Positions 44,339 to 53,412 of a stretch of 64,000 bases of DNA are shown here, piece by piece (within the stretch, counting starts at the first letter, position 1; every line of letters begins with the position of its first letter). The notes beneath the pieces are model-generated. The model had not been told where the DNA came from. It saw nothing but the letters and a program-made list of their open reading frames with translations, and searched no databases. This DNA is from Lutibaculum baratangense AMV1 (lineage in GTDB: Bacteria; Pseudomonadota; Alphaproteobacteria; Rhizobiales; Tepidamorphaceae), in NCBI RefSeq assembly GCF_000496075.1, contig NZ_AWXZ01000038.1, positions 62,001 to 126,000 of the forward strand. The letters are read 5' to 3'. A program made the translations under genes and the position numbers.

Positions 44339-45817
44339 ATGCCGAGCGAGCCCTTCCGCAACTATATCGACGGCGCTTTCTGCGAGGGCGGCGCGGGGAG
44401 CTTCGAGAGCGTCGATCCCGCGACCGGCGAAGCCTGGGCGAACATGCCCGCGGCGAACGCGGCGGATGTCGACCGCGCCGTCCGGGCGGCCGACCGCGCG
44501 TTCCACGATCCTTCCTGGTCGCGGCTGACGGCGACCCAGCGGGGCAAGCTCCTCTACCGGCTGGCGGACCTCGTGGCGGAGAACGCGCAGGCGCTCGCCG
44601 AGCTCGAGACGCGGGACACCGGCAAGATCATCCGCGAGACCTCCGCCCAGATCGCCTATGTCGCCGACTACTACCGCTACTATGCCGGCCTCGCCGACAA
44701 GATCGAAGGCGCCCACCTGCCGATCGACAAGCCGGACATGGAGACCTACCTCCGGCGCGAGCCGATCGGCGTCGTCGCGGCCGTGGTGCCGTGGAACTCG
44801 CAGCTCTTCCTCAGCGCCGTGAAGCTCGGACCTGCGCTCGCCGCCGGGTGCACCGTCGTGCTGAAGGCGTCGGAGGACGGGCCGGCGCCGCTCCTCGCCT
44901 TCGCGCGCCTCGTCGACCAGGCGGGCTTTCCTCCGGGCGTCGTGAACATCCTCACCGGGTTCGGCGACCAGTGCGGCAGCGCGCTGGCCTCGCATCCCCT
45001 CGTCGCCCGCATCGCCTTCACCGGCGGGCCGGCCACCGCCCGGCACATCGTCCGCCACTCCGCCGAGAACCTCGCGGCGGTGACGCTCGAGCTCGGCGGC
45101 AAGTCGCCGGTCGTCGTGTTCGAGGACGCCGATCTCGACAGCGTGGCGAACGCCGTCGTCGCCGGCATCTTCGCCGCCACCGGCCAGAGTTGCGTCGCGG
45201 GCTCGCGGCTGATCGTCCAGCGCGGCATCAAGGACGCCCTCCTCGAACGGCTCGTTCAGAAGGCGCGGGCGATCCGCATCGGCGACCCGCAGGCGCAAGA
45301 GACGGAGATGGGGCCGCTCGCCACCGCCCGCCAGCTCCGCCACATCGAGGACGTGATCGCCCGCAGCCTCGCCGCCGGCGGCCGCCTCGTCACCGGAGGC
45401 GGGCGGCCGGACGGCTTCCCGGCGGGCCATTATTTCGAGCCGACGATCATCGACTGCGACGCCACCACGATTCCGAGCGTCGAGGAGGAGCTCTTCGGCC
45501 CGGTGCTCAGCGTCCTCGGCTTCGAGGAGGAGACGGAAGCCGTCGAGTTCGCGAACCGCACGCCCTACGGCCTCGCCAGCGGCGTCTTCACCGCCTCCCT
45601 CACCCGCGCCCACAGGATGATCCGCGCGATCCGAGCCGGCGTCGTCTGGGTGAACACCTACCGCGCCGTCTCGCCGATCATGCCGTTCGGCGGCTACGGC
45701 CTGTCGGGCAGCGGGCGCGAGGGCGGGCTCGACGCCGCGCTCGACTACACGCGCACGAAGGCCGTGTGGATCCGGGTGTCCGACGACCCCATCCCCGATC
45801 CCTTCGTGATGCGCTGA
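44339..45817 (+). CDS. Aldehyde dehydrogenase family protein
   Basis: 492-aa NAD(P)+-dependent aldehyde dehydrogenase. Seen: VVAAVVPWNSQLFLSAVKLG, PALAAGCTVVLKASEDGP, FTGGPATARHIV, the general base in LELGGKSPVVVFEDADLD, the nucleophile in GQSCVAGSRLIVQ, and EELFGPVLSVLGFEEE. The DAAxGCxVVLKxSE segment normally reads KPSE; here it is KASE. The gene lies 7 bases after the LLM gene and probably oxidises the aldehyde made by the monooxygenase/hydrolase steps. Confidence 0.93.
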   Translation: MPSEPFRNYIDGAFCEGGAGSFESVDPATGEAWANMPAANAADVDRAVRAADRAFHDPSWSRLTATQRGKLLYRLADLVAENAQALAELETRDTGKIIRETSAQIAYVADYYRYYAGLADKIEGAHLPIDKPDMETYLRREPIGVVAAVVPWNSQLFLSAVKLGPALAAGCTVVLKASEDGPAPLLAFARLVDQAGFPPGVVNILTGFGDQCGSALASHPLVARIAFTGGPATARHIVRHSAENLAAVTLELGGKSPVVVFEDADLDSVANAVVAGIFAATGQSCVAGSRLIVQRGIKDALLERLVQKARAIRIGDPQAQETEMGPLATARQLRHIEDVIARSLAAGGRLVTGGGRPDGFPAGHYFEPTIIDCDATTIPSVEEELFGPVLSVLGFEEETEAVEFANRTPYGLASGVFTASLTRAHRMIRAIRAGVVWVNTYRAVSPIMPFGGYGLSGSGREGGLDAALDYTRTKAVWIRVSDDPIPDPFVMR

Positions 45818-45884
45818 GCCTGCCCCTGGGAGGGGAATACCAGAACGGACGGAAAACACGTCCCCTAGAGATGAGGAACAGACG

Positions 45885-46898
45885 ATGAGACAGCTACTGA
45901 TCGGAAGCGCGATCCTGGCGGCCGCACTCGCGGCGGTGCCCGCGAAGGCTCAGGACATGGTGTTCACGAGCTGGGGCGGCACCACCCAGGACGCGCAGAA
46001 GCAGGCCTGGGCCGTTCCCTTCACGGAGGAGAGCGGCGTCAACGTCCTGATGGACGGCCCGACCGACTACGGCAAGCTGAAGGCCATGGTCGAGAGTGGC
46101 AATGTCGGCTGGGACGTCGTCGACGTGGAGTACGACTTCGCGATCAAGGCCGCGCAGGACGGGCTTCTCGAGGCGATCGACTTCGCCGTCGTCGACCGCG
46201 ACGCGATCGACCCGCGCTTCGTCACCGACCACGCCGTCGGCAGCTTCTACTACTCCTTCGTGATCGGCTACAACGCCGACACCTACGCCGACACGACGCC
46301 CTCGAGCTGGGCCGATCTCTTCGACCTCGAGGCGTTCCCGGGCAAGCGCACCTTCTACAAGTGGTCGGCGCCGGGCGTCTTGGAGATCGCGCTCCTCGCC
46401 GACGGCGTCGCGCCGGAGGAGCTCTATCCGCTGGACCTCGACCGCGCCTTCGCGAAGCTCGACACGATCAAGAGCGAGATCATCTGGTGGGATTCGGGCG
46501 CCCAGTCGCAGCAGCTTCTCGCCTCGGGCGAGGCGCCTCTGGGGCAGTTCTGGAACGGCCGCGTCGCCGCCGTCGCGCAGTCCGGCGCGAATGTCGGCAT
46601 CTCCTGGGAGCAGAACCTGACGGCGGCAGACGTGCTGGTCGTTCCGAAGGGCGCGCCGAACAAGGATGCGGCGATGAAGTTCCTCGCGGTCGCCACGGCG
46701 GCCGAGCCGCAGGCCGAGTTCGCGAAGGCGAGCGCCTACGCCCCGATCAACGTCGACTCCAAGGACCTGATGGACGCGGAGACCGTCGAGACGCTGCCGG
46801 ATTCCCACACCGAGAGCCAGATCGACCTCGACATGCAGTACTGGGCGGAGAACCGCGACGAGATCGCCGACCGCTGGTACGCCTGGCAGGCGCAGTGA
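45885..46898 (+). CDS. ABC transporter substrate-binding protein (polyamine/PotD-like)
   Basis: 337 aa with signal peptide MRQLLIGSAILAAALAAVPAKAQ-D. Mature start MVFTSWGGTTQDAQKQAW and the DYGKLKAMVESGNVGWDVVD segment are typical of spermidine/putrescine-type binding proteins; later WADLFDLEAFPGKRTFYKW and SWEQNLTAADVLVVPKGAPN. First of four transporter genes that continue the DUF1185 operon. Ligand may be an amine or N-containing compound. Confidence 0.92.
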   Translation: MRQLLIGSAILAAALAAVPAKAQDMVFTSWGGTTQDAQKQAWAVPFTEESGVNVLMDGPTDYGKLKAMVESGNVGWDVVDVEYDFAIKAAQDGLLEAIDFAVVDRDAIDPRFVTDHAVGSFYYSFVIGYNADTYADTTPSSWADLFDLEAFPGKRTFYKWSAPGVLEIALLADGVAPEELYPLDLDRAFAKLDTIKSEIIWWDSGAQSQQLLASGEAPLGQFWNGRVAAVAQSGANVGISWEQNLTAADVLVVPKGAPNKDAAMKFLAVATAAEPQAEFAKASAYAPINVDSKDLMDAETVETLPDSHTESQIDLDMQYWAENRDEIADRWYAWQAQ

Positions 46899-46961
46899 CG
46901 CGGGAACCGGCCGCGCCATAGTCGTGGCGCGGCCATCCTCCTCTCCGGGACAGAGCGCGAG

Positions 46962-47810
46962 ATGACGAACCCTGCAGGAGCCGCGCGGACGGGTCTGGGA
47001 CCGGCCGTGCCGGCGTTCGCCCTCCTCCTGCTGTTCTTCGTGGTGCCGGTCGTGATGCTGCTCCTGCGCAGCGTCACGGAGCCCGAGTTCGGCCTGCAGA
47101 ACTACGCGGCCCTCTTCGGGAGCGGCACCTACGCGCGCGTCCTCTTCAACACCTTCCTCGTCGCGGCGCTCGTCACGGTCTTCACCCTCGTCCTCGCCTT
47201 TCCCGTGGCGTGGTTCATGACGGTGCTGCCGGGCCGCTGGGCGACGATCGTCTTCGCGATCGTCCTCCTGTCCATGTGGACGAACCTCCTCGCCCGCACC
47301 TATGCCTGGCTCGTCCTCCTCCAGCGCACCGGGGTCATCAACAAGACGCTGATCTCGCTCGGCGTGATCGACCAGCCGCTGCCGCTCGTGAACAACCTGA
47401 CCGGGGTCACGATCGGCATGGTCTACATCATGCTGCCCTTCATGATCCTGCCGCTGCACGCGACGCTCCGGACGATCGACCCCGCCATTCTCCGGGCCGC
47501 AGCCCTATGCGGCGCGAACCGATGGCAGGCGTTCCGGCGCGTGCTCGTGCCCCTCGTGATGCCGGGCATCATGGCCGGCGGCCTCATGGTCTTCGTCATG
47601 TCGCTCGGCTACTTCGTCACCCCCGCCCTCCTCGGCGGCACGTCCAACATGATGCTCGCGCAGCTGATCGCGCAGCTCGTCCAGTCGCTCCTGAACTGGG
47701 GCCTCGGCGGCGCGGCGGCCTTCGTGCTGCTCGTCGTGACGCTCGCGATCTACGCGCTGCAGATCCGCCTGCTCGACACCCGCCGGCTCGCGACGCAGGG
47801 GGCCGTGTGA
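46962..47810 (+). CDS. ABC transporter permease (PotB-like)
   Basis: 282-aa permease with six membrane segments and the EAA-type loop AALCGANRWQAFRRVLVPLV (E replaced by A at the first position). N-terminal helix ALLLLFFVVPVVMLLLRSV. It shares its last base with the next permease's ATG (TGATG), so the pair is translationally coupled. Confidence 0.92.
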   Translation: MTNPAGAARTGLGPAVPAFALLLLFFVVPVVMLLLRSVTEPEFGLQNYAALFGSGTYARVLFNTFLVAALVTVFTLVLAFPVAWFMTVLPGRWATIVFAIVLLSMWTNLLARTYAWLVLLQRTGVINKTLISLGVIDQPLPLVNNLTGVTIGMVYIMLPFMILPLHATLRTIDPAILRAAALCGANRWQAFRRVLVPLVMPGIMAGGLMVFVMSLGYFVTPALLGGTSNMMLAQLIAQLVQSLLNWGLGGAAAFVLLVVTLAIYALQIRLLDTRRLATQGAV

Positions 47811-48610
47811 TGCTGCTCGACTTCGACCGGCTCGGCGGCTTCAGGTGGGTGCTCGTCGGCCTCACCGCGCTCGTCGCCCTGTTCCTTCTCCTGCCGATCG
47901 TCTTCATCGCCGCTTTGTCCTTCGGGTCCTCGCAGTGGCTCGTCTTCCCGCCCCCGTCCTGGACGACGAGGTGGTACGGCGAGCTCCTGGCCGACCCGCG
48001 CTGGCTCGCGGCCGCCTGGACGAGCGCGAAGGTCGCGTTCGCGACCATGATCCTCGCGGTTCTCCTCGGCCTTCTGTGCTCCTTCGCCCTCGTGCGCGGC
48101 CGGTTCAGGGGGCGCGAGGTCCTGCGCGCCTTCTTCCTGACGCCGATGGTCCTGCCGGTCATCGTCTTCGCCGTCGCGATCTACGCCTTCTTCCTGCGCG
48201 TCGGCCTGAACGGCACCTTCGTCGGCTTCGTGATCGCCCACACGATCCTCGCCCTTCCCTTCGCGGTGATCTCCATCTCGAACGCGCTCGAGGGCTTCGA
48301 CAAGTCGATCGAGGACGCCGCGATCCTCTGCGGCGCCCATCCGCTCGAGGCGAAGCTGCGGATCACGCTCCCCGCCATCAGGCTCGGCATCTTCGCCGCG
48401 GCGATCTTCTCGTTCCTGATCTCCTGGGACGAGGTGGTCGTGGCGATCTTCATGGCGAGCCCGACGCTCCAGACGCTGCCGGTCAGGATCTGGGGCACGC
48501 TCCGCCAGGACCTCACTCCCGTCATCGCCGCCGCCTCGACGCTGCTCGTCGCCTTCACGATCGCGCTGATGCTGCTGGCCGCCCTCACGCGCAGGATCTT
48601 CGCCCGATGA
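47810..48610 (+). CDS. ABC transporter permease (PotC-like)
   Basis: 266 aa from ATG 47810. Membrane segments include VLVGLTALVALFLLLPIVFI and LRAFFLTPMVLPVIVFAVAI; the cytoplasmic coupling loop is EDAAILCGAHPLEAKLRITL, the EAA motif. It is the second permease of the importer and overlaps the ATPase gene by 4 bases. Confidence 0.92.
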   Translation: MLLDFDRLGGFRWVLVGLTALVALFLLLPIVFIAALSFGSSQWLVFPPPSWTTRWYGELLADPRWLAAAWTSAKVAFATMILAVLLGLLCSFALVRGRFRGREVLRAFFLTPMVLPVIVFAVAIYAFFLRVGLNGTFVGFVIAHTILALPFAVISISNALEGFDKSIEDAAILCGAHPLEAKLRITLPAIRLGIFAAAIFSFLISWDEVVVAIFMASPTLQTLPVRIWGTLRQDLTPVIAAASTLLVAFTIALMLLAALTRRIFAR

Positions 48611-49701
48611 GCGACGCCTTTCTCTCAATCCGCGGCCTCAGGAAGGAGTTCGGCTCGTTCGTCGCCGTCGAGGAGGTGAACATCGACATCGCCAGGGGCG
48701 AGTTCCTGACCTTCCTCGGCCCCTCGGGATCGGGCAAGTCGACGACCCTCTACGCGCTCGCCGGTTTCCAGCAGCCGACCTCGGGCGACATCCTCCTCGA
48801 GGGCCGGTCCGTCCTCCCGACCCCGTCGCACAAACGCAACATCGGCATGGTCTTCCAGCGCTACACGCTGTTTCCGCACCTGACGGTCGCGGAAAACGTC
48901 GCCTTTCCGCTGCGCGTGCGCCGCCTGCCGGACGCGCGGGTCAAGGCGCGGGTGAAGGAGATGCTGGCGCTCGTGCGGCTCGACGGCTTCGGCGACCGGC
49001 TCCCGCCGGCGCTGTCTGGCGGGCAGCAGCAGCGCGTGGCGCTCGCCCGCGCGCTCGCCTACGACCCGCCGGTGCTGCTCATGGACGAGCCGCTGTCGGC
49101 GCTCGACAAGAAGCTGCGCGAGGAGATCCAGATCGAGATCAAGCGGATCCACAACGATACGGGCGTCACGATCCTCTACGTCACGCACGATCAGGAAGAG
49201 GCGCTGAGGCTGTCGGACCGCATCGCCCTCTTCAACTCGGGCCGGATCGAGCAGATCGGCAGCGGCGAGACGCTCTATCGCAACCCCGCCTCCCGCTTCG
49301 TCGCGGGCTTCATCGGCAACTCGAACTTCCTCACTGCCGAGGTCGCCGGCGAAGAGGCGGGTAGCGTGACGGCCCGGTTCCCCGACGGGTCCGTCGCCAG
49401 CGGCATCCGTCCGCACGCGGGCGTGGGCACGGGCACGAGGGGCCACCTCATGGTCCGCCCGGAGGACCTCCACGTCGCCCCCCACGACGGCGTCGGGTTC
49501 AAGACGACGGTTGAGCAGGTGACCTTCCTCGGCGAGATGCTGCACCTCGCGGTCCGGACGGCGTGGGGAGAGGAACTCTCCGTGCGCACCAGCCCACGGC
49601 GCGGCAACCCGGCGACGCTCGTCGCGGGGGCTCCCGTCACCCTGAGTTGGGACGGCGGCGACGCCCACTTCTTCGCCGGGGCAGCGCCCCACCCGCAGTA
49701 G
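48607..49701 (+). CDS. ABC transporter ATP-binding protein (PotA-like)
   Basis: 364-aa ATPase. Walker A LGPSGSGKSTTLYALAGF, Q-loop GMVFQRYTLFPHLTV, signature LSGGQQQRVALARAL, Walker B VLLMDEPLSALDKK and H-loop YVTHDQEEAL. A C-terminal TOBE-type regulatory region follows (from about residue 245; HLMVRPEDLHV). It energises the PotD/B/C-like importer and ends the operon, 10 bases from the convergent demethylase stop. Confidence 0.93.
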   Translation: MSDAFLSIRGLRKEFGSFVAVEEVNIDIARGEFLTFLGPSGSGKSTTLYALAGFQQPTSGDILLEGRSVLPTPSHKRNIGMVFQRYTLFPHLTVAENVAFPLRVRRLPDARVKARVKEMLALVRLDGFGDRLPPALSGGQQQRVALARALAYDPPVLLMDEPLSALDKKLREEIQIEIKRIHNDTGVTILYVTHDQEEALRLSDRIALFNSGRIEQIGSGETLYRNPASRFVAGFIGNSNFLTAEVAGEEAGSVTARFPDGSVASGIRPHAGVGTGTRGHLMVRPEDLHVAPHDGVGFKTTVEQVTFLGEMLHLAVRTAWGEELSVRTSPRRGNPATLVAGAPVTLSWDGGDAHFFAGAAPHPQ

Positions 49702-49711
49702 GGTCGGGCGT

Positions 49712-51754
49712 CTACCAGGTCAGGCCGAAGCGGACGGCGTCATAGATGCCCGCGTGCACGTTGCGCGAGGCCACCGCGTCGCCGATGCGGTAGAGGAGGA
49801 AGCCCCCGGCGCTCTCCGCCTCCGGGAACGGCGGCCGGCCGTCGAGAAGCGCCGCATAGTCGACCGCGCCGCCGTTTCGCGAGCGCGGCTTCAGCGCGTG
49901 GTAGAGCTCGTCGAGCGGAGCCGTCCCGTGCTCGACGACCACGTGGCCGACCCGCCGCTCGGCGCTCCAGCCCGGTGCATAGTCGGAGCCGAGGACGGCG
50001 CAGAGCCCGTTGCCCTCGCGGCGGACCGAGACGAGCCGCGTGGCGATCGTCACCGTCACGCCCCCTTCCTGGAAAGCGCGCATATAGGGGACGAGGTTCA
50101 TGCCCCCCACGTCGGGCGCGAACATGCGCTCGGGCGACACGAGCTCGACCTCGCAGCCGGAGGCCGCGAGGATCTCGGCCGCGCTCATCGCGGGATGGCC
50201 GCCATTGTCGTCATAGACGAGCACCTTCCCCTGCGGCCGGACCTCGCCCGAGATCACCTCCCAGCTCGAGACGACGAGCTCGCCGCCCGCTTCGAGCGGC
50301 GGGGTCTGCGGCAGACCACCCGTCGCGACCACCACCACCTCCGGCTCGAGCGCCAGGACGTCGTGTTCGTCCGCATAGAGGCCGGTGCGGATCTCCACGC
50401 CGAGGCGAGCGAGCTCCGACAGCCGCCAGTCGACGATGCCGATCATCTCGCGCCGCCGCTTGTTCTGCGCCATGAGGCGCACCTGCCCGCCCGGCTGCGG
50501 CGCGGCCTCGAGAACAGTGACGCCGTGGCCGCGCTCGGCCGCGACCCGCGCGGCTTCGAGGCCCGCCGGACCGGCACCCACGACGACGGCCCGCCGTCTC
50601 GGTCCGTCGGTGGGCCGGATCACGTGCGGGATCCGCGCTTCCCGTCCCGTCGCGGCGTTGTGGATGCACAGCGCCTCGCCGCCCTCGTAGATCCGGTCGA
50701 GGCAGTAGGTCGCGCCGACGCAGGGGCGGATGCGGTGCTCCTCCCCCGCCTCGACCTTCGCGACGATGTGGGGGTCCGCGATGTGGGCGCGCGTCATGCC
50801 GACCATGTCGAGCTTGCCCTCGGCCACGGCGTGCCGGGCCGTGGCGACGTCGGCGATGCGGGAGGCGTGGAAGACCGGGAACCTCGTCTCGGCCCTGACC
50901 TCGCCGGCGAAGTCGAGATGCGGCGCCGATCGCATGCCCTGGATCGGGATGACACCCGTCAGTGCGGCGTCGGTGTCGATGTGGCCGCGGATCAGGTTGA
51001 TGAAGTCGAACTGGCCCGAACCGGCGATCCGCCGGGCAATCTCGACGCCCTCCTCGCGGCTGAGGCCCTTCTCCCAGTCCTCGTCCGCCACCATGCGGAT
51101 GCCGACGATGAAGCCAGGGCCGACGGCGTCACGGATCGCGTCGATCACGCGCCAGGTGAAGCGCAGCCGGTTGTCGAGCGAGCCGTTGTACTCGTCCGCC
51201 CGCCGGTTGGTGGCGGGCGACCAGAACCCATCCATCAGGTGGCCGTACGCTTCGAGCTCGATCCCGTCGAGGCCTGCCGCCTGCATGCGCTGGGCGGCGG
51301 CCGCGTAGTCGCCGACGATGCGGTCGAGGTCCCACTCCTCGGCCTCCTTCGGGAAGGCGCGGTGGGCGGCCTCCCGCACGGGCGACGGCGCGAGCACCGG
51401 CAGCCAGTGCGCCTTGCTCCAGCCGGTGCGGCGACCGAGATGGGTGAGCTGGATCATCACCGCCGCGCCGTGTGCGTGGCACGCCTCCGTCAGCTCGCCC
51501 ATCCAGCGGACGATCTCGTCGTCATAGGCATGCAGGTTGCCGAAGGCCGGAGGGCTGTCCGGCGAGACGATGGCCGAGCCCGCCGTCATCGTCAGGGCGA
51601 TGCCGCCCTTCGCCTTCTCCTCGTGATAGAGCCGGTAGCGCGCCTTCGGCATGCCGTCCTCGGAATAGGCCGGCTCGTGCGCCGTCGACATGATCCGGTT
51701 CTTCAGCGTGAGGTGCTTCAGGCGGTAGGGTTGAAGCAGCGGGTCGCTTGCCAA
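49712..51754 (-). CDS. NADH:flavin oxidoreductase / N-methylproline demethylase-like flavoprotein
   Basis: 680 aa from a TTG at 51754, which follows the MttB stop by 4 bases. Layout is that of trimethylamine dehydrogenase/dienoyl-CoA reductase: an OYE-like FMN barrel (LKNRIMSTAHEPAYSEDGMP, MIQLTHLGRRTGW, AAAAQRMQAAGLDGIELEAY, HLMDGFWSPATNRRADEYNG), an Fe-S segment, and C-terminal FAD/NAD domains (VVVGAGPAGLEAARVAAERG). The Fe-S cysteine motif reads C-x5-C-x11-C (CVGATYCLDRIYEGGEALC); the second Cys of the usual C-x2-C-x3-C-x11-C is Ala. Proteins of this type are annotated as N-methylproline or dimethylglycine demethylases. Paired with an MttB homologue, this suggests betaine demethylation. 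Confidence 0.85.
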   Translation of the reverse strand: MASDPLLQPYRLKHLTLKNRIMSTAHEPAYSEDGMPKARYRLYHEEKAKGGIALTMTAGSAIVSPDSPPAFGNLHAYDDEIVRWMGELTEACHAHGAAVMIQLTHLGRRTGWSKAHWLPVLAPSPVREAAHRAFPKEAEEWDLDRIVGDYAAAAQRMQAAGLDGIELEAYGHLMDGFWSPATNRRADEYNGSLDNRLRFTWRVIDAIRDAVGPGFIVGIRMVADEDWEKGLSREEGVEIARRIAGSGQFDFINLIRGHIDTDAALTGVIPIQGMRSAPHLDFAGEVRAETRFPVFHASRIADVATARHAVAEGKLDMVGMTRAHIADPHIVAKVEAGEEHRIRPCVGATYCLDRIYEGGEALCIHNAATGREARIPHVIRPTDGPRRRAVVVGAGPAGLEAARVAAERGHGVTVLEAAPQPGGQVRLMAQNKRRREMIGIVDWRLSELARLGVEIRTGLYADEHDVLALEPEVVVVATGGLPQTPPLEAGGELVVSSWEVISGEVRPQGKVLVYDDNGGHPAMSAAEILAASGCEVELVSPERMFAPDVGGMNLVPYMRAFQEGGVTVTIATRLVSVRREGNGLCAVLGSDYAPGWSAERRVGHVVVEHGTAPLDELYHALKPRSRNGGAVDYAALLDGRPPFPEAESAGGFLLYRIGDAVASRNVHAGIYDAVRFGLTW

Positions 51755-51758
51755 GCCG

Positions 51759-53318
51759 TCAGGCCTCCACGCCGAGTTCGCGCTTCCGCCGCGCAATGAA
51801 GTCCTCGAGCCCGTCTTCGATGCCCTCGTCGAGCGGCGGCGCCTCGTACTCGGCGAGCGTCTTCTTCCAGAGCCGGTTCGCGCGCGTCGCCGCATCCTCC
51901 GAGCCGTTCTCGCTCCACGTCTCGAAGGGGTCGTTGTCGGCGGTCCCGCTGTCCCAGAACGCGGACTGGTAGTTCTTCAGCGTGTGGCCGCAGCCGAGGA
52001 AGTGCTGTCCCGGCGCGACCTCGCCGTAGGCCTCGAGCGCCAGGGCGTTGTCGTCGACCGCGACGCCGTCGAGATAGGTGTGGAGCGCGCCGCAGAGATC
52101 GGCGTCGAGCATGAACTTCTCGTAGGACATCGAGAGGAGACCGTCGAGGAAGCCGGCCGCGTGCAGGATGAAGTTCGCGCCGCAATGGACCGCCGAGAGC
52201 ATCGACATCGTGCCCTCCGTCATCGCCTGCGCGTCCGGCAGCTTCGACGTCGTGAAGTTGCCCGCGCATCTGAGCGGCAGGTTCAGACGCCGCGCGAGCT
52301 GGCCGACGACGAGCGAGCCGATCGCAGGCTCGGGCGTGCCGAAGGTCGGCGAGCCGGAGCGGAGCGACATGGACGAGAGGAAATTGCCGAAGATCACGGG
52401 CGCCCCCGGCCGCTCGAGCTGCGTCAGCGCGCATCCCGCCATCGTCTCGGCAAGCGCCTGGGCGATCGCGCCGGCCGTGGTCACCGGCCCCATCGCGCCG
52501 CCGAGGATGAAGGGCACGATGACCGCCGCCTGGTTCGCCCGGGCATAGGCGCGCAGCACCTTCGTCATCGTGCCGTCCCAGACGAGCGGCGAGTTGACGT
52601 TCACGTTGCCGAGGATCACGCAGTTCCGCTCGACCGTGTCCGCGCCGAACAGGATGCGGCAGAGCTCGATCGAATCCTCCGCACGGCTTTCCGCCGTCAC
52701 CGATCCCATGAAGGCACGGTCCGAGTAGCGGATATGGGCGAGCACCATGTCCAGGTGGCGCGTCTCGACCGGCAGGTCGACCGGCTCGCAGATCGTGCCG
52801 CCCGAATGATGCAGCCAGGGCGAGGACTGGGCGAGCCTGATGAAGTTGCGGAAATCCTCGATCTCGCCGTAGCGGCGCCCACGGTCCAGGTCCATGACGA
52901 AGGGCGAGCCGTAGGCAGGCGCGAAGACGACACTGCTCCCGCCGATCGTCACGCTGTTGGCCCGGTTGCGCGCGAGCTGGTCGAAGGCGGCCGGCGCGGA
53001 CCTCAGTATCTCGCGCAGCATCCCCTTGGGGAAGCGCACGCGCACCCCCTGGACCTCCGCTCCGGCTGCCCGCCAGAGCTCGAGCGTGTCGGGATCGTCG
53101 CGGAACTCGATCCCCGTCTCGGCGAGGATCGTGTCGGCCGCCGCCTCGATCCGCCGGAGGCCTTCCTCCGACAGCGGGTCGAAGGTCGGGATGCCGCGTA
53201 TGATGAAGGGGCGCCCGAGCCCGCGCCCTGCGGTTTCGCGTGCCTGTCGGCGGCCTGCGCGCCCGCCGCCGCGGCGCCGGCTCTCGGTCGGCTCGACGAG
53301 GATCCCGCCGGTTGCCAT
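51759..53318 (-). CDS. Trimethylamine methyltransferase (MttB) superfamily protein, non-pyrrolysine
   Basis: 519 aa with no in-frame amber codon, so it belongs to the non-pyrrolysine MttB branch, whose characterised members (MtgB, MtpB) move a methyl from glycine betaine or proline betaine to a corrinoid protein. Seen: DTILAETGIEFRDDPDTLEL, GGTICEPVDLPVETRHLDMV, ERPGAPVIFGNFLSSMSLRS, GNFTTSKLPDAQAMTEGTMS and LHAAGFLDGLLSMSYEKFML. The first 35 residues are a disordered Arg/Gly-rich leader. No corrinoid-binding protein or reactivase gene is in the window. Likely operon with the demethylase; divergent from lysR. Confidence 0.9.
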   Translation of the reverse strand: MATGGILVEPTESRRRGGGRAGRRQARETAGRGLGRPFIIRGIPTFDPLSEEGLRRIEAAADTILAETGIEFRDDPDTLELWRAAGAEVQGVRVRFPKGMLREILRSAPAAFDQLARNRANSVTIGGSSVVFAPAYGSPFVMDLDRGRRYGEIEDFRNFIRLAQSSPWLHHSGGTICEPVDLPVETRHLDMVLAHIRYSDRAFMGSVTAESRAEDSIELCRILFGADTVERNCVILGNVNVNSPLVWDGTMTKVLRAYARANQAAVIVPFILGGAMGPVTTAGAIAQALAETMAGCALTQLERPGAPVIFGNFLSSMSLRSGSPTFGTPEPAIGSLVVGQLARRLNLPLRCAGNFTTSKLPDAQAMTEGTMSMLSAVHCGANFILHAAGFLDGLLSMSYEKFMLDADLCGALHTYLDGVAVDDNALALEAYGEVAPGQHFLGCGHTLKNYQSAFWDSGTADNDPFETWSENGSEDAATRANRLWKKTLAEYEAPPLDEGIEDGLEDFIARRKRELGVEA

Positions 53319-53372
53319 GGCACGACCTCCCTATAAACGGTCATCCGACACTAGACCCGCCGAAAGCCGCCG

Positions 53373-53394
53373 TGATGCTGGAAAATCTTCATCA
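53373..53394. promoter_or_regulatory. Inverted repeat in the mttB-lysR divergent gap
   Basis: TGATG (53373-53377) and CATCA (53390-53394) flank a 12-base AT-rich centre (CTGGAAAATCTT), about 20 bases before the lysR start. Size and position suit a LysR-type box. The region is notably AT-rich for this genome. Confidence 0.4.
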
Positions 53395-53412
53395 TGTCGA
53401 TAAGCTGTCTCT

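Noticed and set aside
51759-53318. Pyrrolysine-containing MttB
   Set aside because: The frame is complete without an internal TAG, so pyrrolysine insertion is not needed.
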